A model generated the notes under the pieces. That model had not been told where the DNA came from. It ran no database searches and worked only from the letters and a program-made list of their open reading frames with translations. The translations under genes and the position numbers were made by a program. From NCBI RefSeq assembly GCF_032452875.1, contig NC_083880.1, positions 57,362,829-57,426,828 on the forward strand: a stretch of DNA of 64,000 bases, in the 5' to 3' direction. The stretch is from Bos javanicus. Its lineage: Eukaryota; Chordata; Mammalia; Artiodactyla; Bovidae. Numbering within the stretch: the stretch's first letter is position 1; every line of letters starts with the position of its first letter. Of the stretch, positions 21,919 through 32,600 are shown piece after piece.

Positions 21919-21954
21919 ACCACCTTGTACTTTACATTGCAGTTGTGGACACAT

Positions 21955-21978
21955 ACACACACACACACACACACACAC
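21955..21978. repeat. (AC)12 microsatellite
   Basis: Twelve uninterrupted AC units just downstream of the MLT1A-like LTR; likely polymorphic. Confidence 0.97.
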
Positions 21979-22640
21979 CGTGATCTTAAGGTCTATATTA
22001 AATGCCAACAGCACAGAAGAAGAAACAAAGCATTGGGCAGTGCAGAGGAGAGGCAGACGGGGTGTGGACGGGGCGCATTTGCAGCATCAAGACGGGAGCA
22101 AGACTCTTTAAAGCAAATAAGGGGAAAGTGCTTTCTGGGCAGAGAACACCGAGTACAGAGTTCAAGGGTGTGGCCTGTGTGGCCTATTGAGGGACAGCTA
22201 GTAATCGCTATGGGGCTCAAGCGACCTGGCGGCTGGAAGGACACAGATGGATGGAGTCCAAGGAAGTAGACTAAGAGTCTGTTAGACGCAGCTCAGCAGG
22301 ACACTCCTGACACTTACACTGGCACTTTTTAGACTTGGGGAGGGTGGTGCTGTCTCTGTCCTGTGTCCTGCAGGGTGTTAGCAGCATCCCAGATGCCAGG
22401 AGCACCCCTCTCCCTCACTGTAACAACCAAAAAGGTCTCCAGACATTGTTACGTGTCTCCTGGAGAAAATCACCGCTGACCATGAACCGCTGCTGTAGCA
22501 TCAGCTCCATGAGTGTGGGGAGGACCTAGAATAGGTGACCTGTGGTTATTCATTGAATAAAAAAATGAAAGGAGCACAGGCAAAAGGTTGGGAAGAAAAT
22601 GTCTGAATGCAGAGAAATTAAGAGTATTAATGAGATTATC
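21979..22640. other. Intergenic DNA
   Basis: No gene recognised. A 125-codon plus frame runs through the AC repeat and has no known similarity. Confidence 0.35.
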
Positions 22641-22857
22641 ATGGCGCTAGTGCTAAAGAACCTGCCTGCCAATGCAGGAGATACATAGAGACACAGGTTC
22701 AGTCTCTGGGTCAGGAAGATCCCCTGGAGGAAGGCATGGCAATCCAATCCAGTACTCTTGCCTGGAAAATCCCATAACCAGAGGAGCCTGGCAGGCTACA
22801 GTCCATGGGTCACAAAGAGTCAGACACGACTGAAGGGACTTAGCACAGCACGTATGC
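22637..22857 (+). mobile_element. Bov-tA2 SINE, sense
   Basis: Variant head GGCGCTAGTGCTAAAGAACC, TGCCTGCCAATGCAGGAGAT, CAGGTTCAGTCTCTGGG (B-box), body GGAAGATCCCCTGGAGGAAG, and tail GTCAGACACGACTGAAGGGA. Target duplication AATGAGAT at 22,629-22,636 and 22,858-22,865. Confidence 0.94.
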
Positions 22858-23011
22858 AATGAGATGACAAGACATTTTCAAGAGGAGGGGACACAAGTTG
22901 AAGAAGCTCTCAGTAAATTCAGAGACAGACATCACGGCTGAGAGGGTCAGAGGTCAAGGTGGGTTTGGAGTTTGAAGAGAACGGGTGAGAGTTGAAGAGC
23001 AGTTAAGAAGT

Positions 23012-23180
23012 TAGGGGGACTTCCCTGCCTTCCAGTAGTGGGGACTTCGCCATCCAGCACAGGGGGTGTAGGTTTGATCACTGGTTGGGGAGCTAAGATC
23101 CCATGTGCCTCTGGGCCAAACAACTAATATGTAAAACAGAAACAATGTTGTAACAAGGTCCACATCAAAAAAAAAATCTT
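23012..23180 (+). mobile_element. CHR-2-like SINE
   Basis: GGGACTTCCCTGCCTTCCAG, AGGTTTGATCACTGGTTGGG, GAGCTAAGATCCCATGTGCC, then a decayed body ending in an A-run at 23,166-23,176. Confidence 0.82.
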
Positions 23181-23737
23181 TTATAAAAAAGCAGCTTGGA
23201 AACTGACCCCAATGTGAGACACACCCACTCCTGGACTCTGTGAAAGATGGTGGGGAGCCCACAGACTTACTGTTTGGCTTTAATAGTTATGTGTTACGTG
23301 AAAACCAGGAGAAAAAAGAAAACAATTTTCTAGTGATGGTAGTTACATAAAGTTTCATTTAAAGTGTATTTGTAAGAATGCTGATATAAGAAACTTAATA
23401 ATGGAACAGATGGTACGAAGACAGGGCACGTTGTGAAGATGGCATGAGAATGACTGAAGTCTGGGAATAAAAGGCGCTGGTGCCCAGCTGAAGTTGAGGC
23501 ACGTGACTCCACCCACTTTTCCTGCGAGGTCTGTCTCTGAGCCCTACCTACAAAAGAACGAAGAGGGCTCTGCTGCCACCGGGGCTGGCTGCCGGCTGCC
23601 TCACTTCCCAGCCCCTGATCTGAGCCCAGGATGACAAGGCTCCACCCACCATCTCACAAGAAGAGCTATCTTCACAACCACGGGCCACTGTTCTGAACAC
23701 CTAAGCCCTGCACCCCCGCTTTAAATGCCCTCTACTT
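23181..23737. other. Intergenic DNA
   Basis: No gene or repeat recognised. Confidence 0.35.
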
Positions 23738-23905
23738 TTTAAAAAAATTATTGAAATATAACTGATTTACAATGTTGTGTTAGTTTCTGGCATACAGCAG
23801 GGATTCAGCTGTACCTATATTCTTTTTCAGATTTTTTTTCCATTATAGTTTATTATAAGAGGTTGACTATAGTTCCTGTGCTATACGAAAGCACCTTGTT
23901 GTTGA
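23738..23905 (-). mobile_element. L1 3' end, antisense
   Basis: ATTGAAATATAACTGATTTA, CAATGTTGTGTTAGTTTCTG, GCATACAGCAGGGATTCAGC and CTATAGTTCCTGTGCTATAC form the complement of the artiodactyl L1 3'UTR. The sense version of the same segment occurs at 47.3 kb. Confidence 0.88.
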
Positions 23906-24137
23906 TCTTCTAGCTATTTTCTGACTTGTGTTTTGGCTCAGCCAGGTGTGAAGCTTCTGGTTGGAAGGAATCCACCACCCCACCCTGGGCACAGGGAAGG
24001 GCACGAGGCTCTGGGCATTGTCACTCCAGTAATTAAGTGCCATAAGAGCAAGTCACCTACTGAACCTCCAGTCAAATTAATGACCTACTAATGACTTCCC
24101 TGTTTCTGTGAGAGGCACGGTAAGTGACACAAGGCTT

Positions 24138-24290
24138 TCTTGTTGTTCAGTCATCGTGACGTGTCCAACTCTTTGCGACCCCATGGACTGCAGCACACCA
24201 GGCTCCTCTGTCCACTGTCTCCCAGAGTTGGGTCAAATTCATCATGTCCATTGAGTCGGTTTCCTCTGTGTGTTTCTGAGCGAGTCTCCA
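24138..24290 (-). mobile_element. BovB 3' end fragment
   Basis: TGTTGTTCAGTCATCGTGAC, GTGTCCAACTCTTTGCGACC, CCATGGACTGCAGCACACCA and GTCCATTGAGTCGGT are the antisense 3' end of BovB. It is only about 150 bp long. Confidence 0.85.
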
Positions 24291-25094
24291 GCAGATAACC
24301 TATGTAAAGGTCCAGCTCTCCAAGTCCAAGTCCAAGGCAGTGTTACTTCCACACAGAAGAGACACTTGGACCTAGACTTCTAGTCTTCCTTTCGCACTCC
24401 CACCCCCATCAGTCCAGCTTTAGTGAGTAAAATCGATAGACTGATAGAGGGATAGGAGGGTAGGCATCATTTAATTTTCACGACTCAAGGGGTAGAATAA
24501 CCTTCTCTAAAATAAACAGAATAGGGATCCTGGATGGTGAACAGCTTCAGGGATCTCCAGGAATAGCAGAGACAGACTGTTCTGTGCTGATGGGTCCCAA
24601 ACCAGTATTTTAAACACCCAGCGACATTAACTTTGCATCTTAATGGAGGCTGAGGCACTCTGAGCAGCCAATAAAGTGTTACCTCACCAAGACTTCCCTC
24701 TAAGTACTGTAGGTTTTGTTTTTAAAGTCCTGGGTACCACAAATTACACTTAGCAACTACCCAACCATATTATTTCCTTCCTGTCTAATGTAATTTTTCT
24801 GTTTCTTTATATAAAGGACCTCGGCTATTTTAAAAAATTATCCTCACTCCTAAATTAACCTGACTTTTGTTTTCAGCAATCGAATGAGCTAAGAACAAGA
24901 ATGAGGCAGTGTTTCTAGCTTCTAAGAAACTAGATGTAAAAAATTTCCTACAGAGCCATCATTTAAAACGGCAAATTGTTCTATTAAGGGGTACAGGTTG
25001 TGGAGTGTGGTGGGGACCAGGAAGAAAGGACAAGCCACTGAAGGAGGCTCCTCTATGGATGAAACCGCATGGCATTCCTTCCCACCAGCTCACA
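24291..25094. other. Intergenic DNA
   Basis: No gene seen. The 73- and 87-codon frames at 24.9-25.26 kb overlap an L2 fragment and are not convincing. Confidence 0.35.
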
Positions 25095-25420
25095 TCTTAC
25101 TCAATCATTTATACAACAATGATTATGTAAGTGCAGTGGGATTGCTGGACAAGTCTGGCAAGGCCCTCCCCATTAGGAGCTCACAGTCTAGTGGAAGCCA
25201 AACAGGTAAACTAGACGATTCCAGTAATTCATTCATTCCACGAAGAATTTTCATTTTTTAATAGATAACCATTGAGTCTTTACCAAGAATCATTATTGAG
25301 CAAGACAGGCAAGATCCTTGCCCTCAAGGGCTTATGTTTGCGTGGAAGTTAAACAAACGATGATCTCAAAGAGTGAGAAGTGCTAAGAAAAATACAACAG
25401 GCTATGTAACAGAGGATCTA
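25095..25420 (+). repeat. L2 LINE fragments
   Basis: Two adjacent L2-like segments: one with CCATTAGGAGCTCACAGTCT at about 25,171, and one with CATTATTGAGCAAGACAGGC and CCTTGCCCTCAAGGGCTTAT at about 25,290. These are the conserved 3' phrases of L2. Confidence 0.7.
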
Positions 25421-25839
25421 AGGCTAGAGGAACTGCCAAGCTGATGGAGGGCGATGAAGTATAAGGGCTCTCTGGGCGGGGGAATGGGATGACACTTGAG
25501 CTGAGATCCATCCTTTAAGCCAGGGCCAGGAGGCTTTCCATCTCTTCCATGAGCACTCGAGCCTCCTAATCTCCTAACCTAACACCCTCCTTCCACTGGA
25601 CACTAAATGTGCTGCCTGATGTTAGCGTCTCCGGGTCTACCTTGCGTATCTGCTCCCCGCCCAGGGGCAAAATCTCCGGAAGGCAGGTGAAATGGGATAG
25701 GAGATAGGAGGAAGCTCTTAATATGTGACCATGAACATTTGCTCAAACACACAGGCGCAGTCGGCGTAAGCGGCCGGACTGAACCAGTCAACAGGCCTCA
25801 GAACCCCAGGCAAGCACGGGCTGGGATGGGAAGAGGTGA

Positions 25840-26660
25840 GGCGACCTGCCTGTGAGCCGAAGAACCGGCTGGGCCGGGCCCAACTCTGCCCTGACGACAG
25901 CGCTCCTGCCTACGCCCTCGAGGGGGCGGGCCGTAAGCCCTGTGCCGCGCCTGCGCAGTACAACGCCCGCGCCTGCGGCCCCGAGCGCGGCCCTCGAACT
26001 GCGCCGGCGCGGTGCGACAGGCGCTAAGGGGCGGGGCCCCGTTGCGCCGCGCGCAAGGCTGGGGCAAAACCCGGGCCGGGATAGGGCGTGGGGCAGCGCG
26101 TCGGGACGTCCCTCGCGTCGGGCCCGACGGCGCGTGCGCACTGGATGGCCGGCTGGGCGGCTGAGGGGCGGGGCGGGGGCAAGAGTGGCCTCTTTGCCTC
26201 ATTTGTGCCCTAACGCCGCCCGGACACCGTGCTGGCCGCCGACACCATGAAGATCTGGACTTCGGAGCACGTCTTTGAGTAAGTTTGGGGGTAGGAGCAG
26301 GTCGGCGGGGGTCACGGGGCAACTGGGGGTAGGAGGGTAGGTTGGGCCCGGAGTCGCGGCGAGGCTCCGGCGCACTTCAGGAAGCTTCTGGGCGTCGGGC
26401 CTAGTGTGGGGAGCTGGGCCCGTGCGCCTCGGAGCCCGGGGCGTGGGGTCCAAGGTCACGACCCTGGGGACACCCCAGAAATGGGCTCCCAGGGGACACG
26501 GCCGGACGGGAGGGGACTGGGGATGGGGCCCTTGCGGCCTTCCTCTGGGGGACGCCCCCTCGGGTGGCAGGGGCGGCGCCGAACACGAGGTCCTTGACAG
26601 CCCCGTAGGCCCGAGGATCCTGGAGAAAGGCGTGGACTGTCGAGATTCTGGTCGCCCCGC
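25840..26660 (+). promoter_or_regulatory. PRELID3B: PRELID3B CpG-island promoter
   Basis: Dense CpG and GC boxes (GGGGCGGGGC at about 26,028; GGGGCGGGGCGGGGGC at about 26,165) flank the first coding exon at 26,247. Two palindromic NRF1-type sites are present: GCGCCTGCGC at 25,947-25,956 and GCGCGTGCGC at 26,130-26,139, the second about 108 bp before the ATG. There is no TATA box at a sensible distance, so dispersed initiation typical of housekeeping genes is expected. The exact transcription start cannot be read from sequence. Confidence 0.85.
26247..26278 (+). CDS. PRELID3B: PRELID3B coding exon 1
   Basis: Codons 1-10 plus two bases of codon 11 (MKIWTSEHVF, then D split). Donor GTAAGT at 26,279. 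Confidence 0.96.
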
Positions 26661-29600
26661 CACCTTCAGGTAGAGTTTCTTAACCTCGGAATGTGAATTT
26701 AGGGTGAGCTCAGGCGACCAGGAAGTGGAACTTTTTCCAGCAGCTTCGTGCCTTGAGGAATTGCAATTTATGGCCTTGGAATTGGAGTCCAAGGTACAGC
26801 CCTGACTCTGACAAGCTGTGTGACCTTGGGTTACCCATTTCCGTCGTCTGAGACATGGAAGATGACGGTGTTGTCAGGGCCTGACAGCACTGAGATGTCT
26901 CTGAGGCCATGTTTATTAACATCTCCTGGTTAGGGGGAAATGTTTACTAAGGAAAAAGGTCTTAAACCAGTTGGATGTTGAGAATTAAATTATTTGCTGC
27001 TTCCATGATTCATTGTGCAGAAGAACCATGCCTTGAATCCCCTGTATCGTTTTTGCCTGAACAAATTGTTGATCGATTATCTCATCACTGTTTATTGACT
27101 AATAATTTTTCCTCTCACCGGTTTGAAATGCTGCCTTCATCCTAAAACACTGCTGTAATTTATATTTTAATCCATTTCTGAGCTGTCTGCCCTATTTGAC
27201 TGATCTTGCTATTGTTGCCACACTGTTTTAATTTTTATAGCTTTGGTAGTATGTTTTAGTGTAACCATTTGGTTTAAAAACAAAACGACTTTTCTGAAGG
27301 CAGTGTTAAAACATGTTGTAGACTGTTTACATTCTTATCAAATCAGACACATGCAGGAGTTCGCTGGATCCTAGAAAGCAGAGAATGTTAGAATCAGAGG
27401 GAAAGTTTCTTTTCTCCCTAATGTTTACTATTTTTTAGGGGGGAGACCCTAAATTTGTAGTCTTTTTAATATTCTTTAACCAGGTCACATTCTTCTACTC
27501 TGTTTGAACCATTAGGATCATGGGTGGTTTCTTCTTTGCAGTTTTCTTCTGGGTTTAAATGCTTAAGTTCTTTCCACTGTGTCTTATAACTTTCTTCCTT
27601 AACACTCTTCTCCCTAGGTTGTTCCCCACCCCTCCTCTTCACTCATTCTGCCCTTTTCTTTAATGTTTCCCTCTCTTTTTCCCCTTCAGTGTAAATGCTC
27701 AGTGAAATTCTGCTATTGGCCTTCTTGCATTTCATCAGAGATTCTTAATTTTTCTCTTGTTGCAGACTTCTCTGAAATTTGATGAAGGCTCTGAGACTCT
27801 GCTCCCAGAACATAGACATACTCACATAAATGCTCCGTATGTTCTGGGAGAAGCCCTGATTCTCCCCAGATAATCTGACTTCTTGATCAAGGTCCCAGCT
27901 GATACATACACATTTCCAGCAGCCAAATCTGTACCTAGGGCTCCAGCCTCTCTTGACCTTCAAATCCTTATTTTCAGGTTTCAGCAGCATGTCTCTGCTC
28001 CAGTGTTCTGCGGGCTTTTCAAACTCAGCATCCTGAAAATGAAGTTGTTTATCTCCGCTCTCAAATTTTACACTTTTCCTATGTTTCCCATCTTAAGGAT
28101 GTTACTAACCAACATCTAAGTCATCTTAGATGACTTTCTGTGTCTTTCCCATCTTTGAGTTGCCAGACTTCCTTCTGAGGCCTAGCATGTAGTTGGTATC
28201 TAGTTGAAGTCATTCATTGATTCTTACACCAAATATGAAAGCCCACTAGGCACCAGGCGCTGTTCTTTGGATCGATTCCACTTTAGTAAATAATCAAGAC
28301 ATCATTGCTGCCTCAGTGAACAGTGTTCCCACATTTTATAGGTGAAACAATTGGACAGTTCACCAGGCCAGCACCAGTTCCACTTATTGACTGCCCTTTG
28401 GCACAATCTTTGAATGTCTTGCAGTGTGAAGTCTTTTCACATGATTACATTAATTCAGTTAAAATGAATTTCTGGAAGATTGTTTATTGTCATATATATC
28501 CTTTGTGATTTTTGAGCTAGACGTGTTTTATAAAGCTAAGTCAACATCAGTGTTTTCAGGTTGGCCCAGAGAGGAGAGAAGTACTGAATTACAAATAACA
28601 TACAACCATCCTGAAACCTTGCAATTGCTAATTTTTTTTAGAGGAGGTGAGGAAGAGAATAAGTTCCAGGAAGCCAGCTATCCAGAGTCTCTGACTAGAT
28701 GGAGACAGGGATGGGCTCACTCATCTGATTCTCATTTTAGTTAGTTGCCTTGGTAACAGTCAGAGTGCTTGTGCCCTATCACTTCTTTTTGTGGGGATTG
28801 TTTAGATTTGTGAAATAGATTCGCTTGTATACCTGCACTTAATGCTGAATAAGGCTTGAGATTAAAAATACAATGGGATTCATTTCTGAATAGTATAGCA
28901 AAAATGAAAGCTTTAAGAGTAATGGTGGAATGGGAGGGAGGTTCAAGAGAGAGGAGCAGGTCTCTCCTCTCTCATATATCTGCAGGTATACCTATGGCTG
29001 ATGTATGGCAGAAACCAGCACAATATTGTAAAGCAATTATCCTTCAATTAAAAGTAAATTAAAAAAAAAAAAAAGGTTTTGGTTGTCCAGGGTTTTGCGA
29101 AGCGAGTGGGGTTGAGATTTTTCTTCTGTCCACAAAAAGTTATTAGGCTTAGTTCTCTGAAAAGTTAAAATAGATTAGTACCTACTTGTTTTGCTTTTAG
29201 AAAAATAAAAAGCCGTGCTGTGTCGTTTATCAGTAAGTGAAGTTTGAAACACCATCTCCAGATCTTGTCTTTCTTTCAGTGAAGATGTAGAATCAGTCAC
29301 TTTTAATGCTCATTGTAATTAGTCAGAGGCTCACTTGAAAGGGGTATCTTTTGTATAAGTATATTGTTCAGGTAAACTGTGAAGAGAACAAATGCACATT
29401 ATGTTGTAAATCACCCAAGTACACGTGTTTTTCCAGTAATATAAAGATGCTGCAAGTTCCATGATGCTGTTGCCATCTTAATCCTTCATAAGCAAAGGCT
29501 GATGAAGAGAGACTATTAGAAAATGGCACATTGCTGCTGCTAAGTTGCTTCAGTCGTGTCCGACTCTGTGCAACCCCATAGACAGCAGCCCACCAGGCTC

Positions 29601-32600
29601 CCCCGTCCCTGGGATTCTCCAGGCAAGAACACTGGAGTGGGTTGCCAGTTCTTTCTCCAATGCATGAAAGTGAAAAGTGAAAGTGAAGTCGCTCAGTCGT
29701 GTCCGACTCTTAACGACCCCATGGACTGTAGCCCAACAGGCTCCTCCATCCATGGGATTTCCAGGCAAGAGTACTGGAGTGGGGTGCCATTGCCTTCTCC
29801 AAAATGGCACATTAGGAGTATCTTAAAAAAAAAAAACAGTATATTGAGTGACCTTTTCAAAACAGATGTCAGAACCACTCCTTGGAGGAAAGTAAAGAAT
29901 AAAAAGATTGGCTGGAGGGGTCACAATTATTTATTACATTATTAGAGGCAAGTACATGTTTAATATGAATCAGTGATTCTTAGAAACAAAATTTATGTGT
30001 GAGAGGATACTGGTGAGTGGAAAATATGACTCAGGAAACTACTGGAGTGTTCTATAGGTTATTTTAACCTTGCAGGCATAAGCTGTGACACATAGCCTGT
30101 GTACTGAAAAAAAGACTGAAATCTGTACACGTCCATAATGTAGACTGAGTCCCCTGAAATCATCTTCCAGTCAGCATTTCAGAAAATAATCTTCCCTAGG
30201 TAAATTAAGTAAACTTTAAGTGTAAAGAATAATTTGATGAGTTATATAAATGGTTTAATTTATATGCATGTTGTTAAAGGTTTGATTTTTGATTCGTGTC
30301 TGCAGCCATCCATGGGAAACCGTTACAACAGCTGCAATGCAGAAATACCCAAATCCTATGAATCCGAGTGTGGTTGGAGTTGATGTACTGGACAGACACA
30401 TAGATCCCTCTGGAAAGTTGCACAGCCATAGACTTCTCAGCACAGAGTGGGGACTGCCTTCCATTGTGAAGTCTGTAAGTGTGCCTTTGTTCCTGAAGCA
30501 GTGTGACTGCTGGAGAGAAGTTTTCTAGATCACATTATAATTTCAAATAGGTGGTGGGAGCCAATTTGGAATGTCATTTTTGCATCAGTTCAAATTGTAT
30601 TATAATAAACTTGAGTTATGAGTGTATAATGAATTAGAAATATTATTACAGTCTTCATGAAGTCACCTGATAAAACCTTCTGAAGGAAGCCAGCTAATGC
30701 TCTGTGATCTGAAAGTTTTATTCTGCTTTTCCTACCTTGCCAACAGCTTGAGCTATGGCAGCTGGGATTTGGTGCTGGTGGTTAGTGGGCAGCTGCTGGG
30801 GTCATTGGTGCTGCGACGTTAAGTGAGGCATAATCTCAGTTTGCCGTGGCCATGTTTGTTCCAAGATCTGGTGCTTCTGCCTGTACATTGGAAAATGTAA
30901 TTCTGTGCTCTTTCAAGGGAGCAGGTTTTAGGGATCCAGTCTATCATGATGGGAGAGAATCCTAGTATAAGTGGACCAAGTTATCTGTAGAAACCCTCTT
31001 CATAGAAGGTGGGCCCATGCAGAAAACGGAAGTACATGTTTTTCACCAGGAATGTGCTAACTGCTTCCTTTGTTCTAACTGCTGCACTAGATGATGAGGA
31101 CAAAGAAGTGAGCAGGGTTGGGATGGGCTTGGGGTCAGCGTGGGAGTGCCCCTGCATGTGCTGTGTTACCTTCATTGTGAAGTGGCTGGTCTTCTGCCTG
31201 GAGAGCAGAGCCACCGCATCCTCCCCCTTGGACTGCACCAGGGAAGCCCTGACAGACACTCTAAAGCTCTCCTTTCTCTCCATCTATGTTTCCCGAATGT
31301 CAGGCTCACCACTCCACGGCAACCTTGGCAGTTTCCGCATCCTGCCTTGTCCTGCATACGTTTTCAGCTGGCTGGTGGCTAAATTGTCTCTGCGGAAGGT
31401 TTTTGTGTCTAGGAGTCTCATCTTCTCCCTTAAGTGGTCCTCCTTTCTGATCTTTGTCTCATTCCTTGTGTTTTTTATGGAAACACATTTTTGGTTCAAA
31501 ATACTAACACATCTTTACCTACAAATAAAACATTGATAACACTAGTTAAGAAATCCTCCTCTGATCACTAATTCCAAATGTTTTACTTAGATTATTGGTG
31601 CGGCAAGAACCAAAACATATGTGCAAGAACATTCTGTAGTGGATCCTGTAGAGAAAACAATGGAACTTAAATCTACAAATGTAAGTAACTACCTGGCTTA
31701 GTTTTTTCTTCTTTTGTGGTGGTGGTGGTGGTTTAGTCACTAAGTCGTGTCCAACTCTTGCGACCCCATGGACCGTAGCCTGCCGGCTCCTCTGTCCATG
31801 GGATTCTCCAGGCAAGAATACTGGAGTGGGTTGCCACTCTCTCCTCCGTTCCCTCTTGTAGTTGATACACAAGTGGACGTACACTCTTCAGCCTGGTCTA
31901 AGAAATTCCTACTCAGATGCTGGACCGTCTCTGCCTGTTTGCAGCCTCAGTGCTCTAATGAGCCTGCCTGTTACTTCTAGGAGATAGCATTCAATAAAAT
32001 GAATTTGGAATCACTGTATATTATTACTATTATGGTGCTTTTGTCAAATTTATTACTTTTTTAATAAAAAGTAAGCAATGAATATTGAAAAGTTCTATTT
32101 ACATAGTAATATCAAAGTGGTTTATATGCTATTTTGCATATTTACCCAGCAAGATTTTGGTTTGTGAGTTAATTTAGGAAATGTTTTTAATCTTGATTCC
32201 CGACATTATTTGACTTTTTTTAATTCTGTAGATTTCATTTACAAATATGGTTTCAGTAGATGAGAGACTCATATACAAACCACATCCTCAAGACCCAGAA
32301 AAGTAAGTGAAAAGTATTTTAACAAGCTTATTTTACAATATATTTTTATTTTTCTTAAGTATGAAAAATGAAAATTAGGTCATCCTGAAGCTGTGCGAAT
32401 GTGTTTTGTTCTAGAACTATTTTGACTCAAGAAGCCATAATTACTGTGAAAGGAGTCAGTCTTGGCAGTTACCTTGAAGGGCTGATGGCAAGTACGATAT
32501 CATCAAATGCTAATAAAGTAAGTAAGGCTGCTCTCACTTAACGTGGGGGGGTGGGGTGCAGGCTTGTGGGATCTTAGTTCCCCAGGTCCCCTGCAGTGGA

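Noticed and set aside
25788..26792. Long frames on the minus strand in the PRELID3B CpG island (up to 197 codons)
   Set aside because: Arg/Pro/Ala-rich translations are typical of CpG islands, where stop codons are rare; no domain, and frames overlap on both strands.
31009..31536. 175-codon plus-strand frame inside PRELID3B intron 2
   Set aside because: No similarity that I recognise, lies wholly in an intron on the sense strand, and overlaps frames on the other strand. Likely a chance frame; a protein search and ribosome data would settle it.
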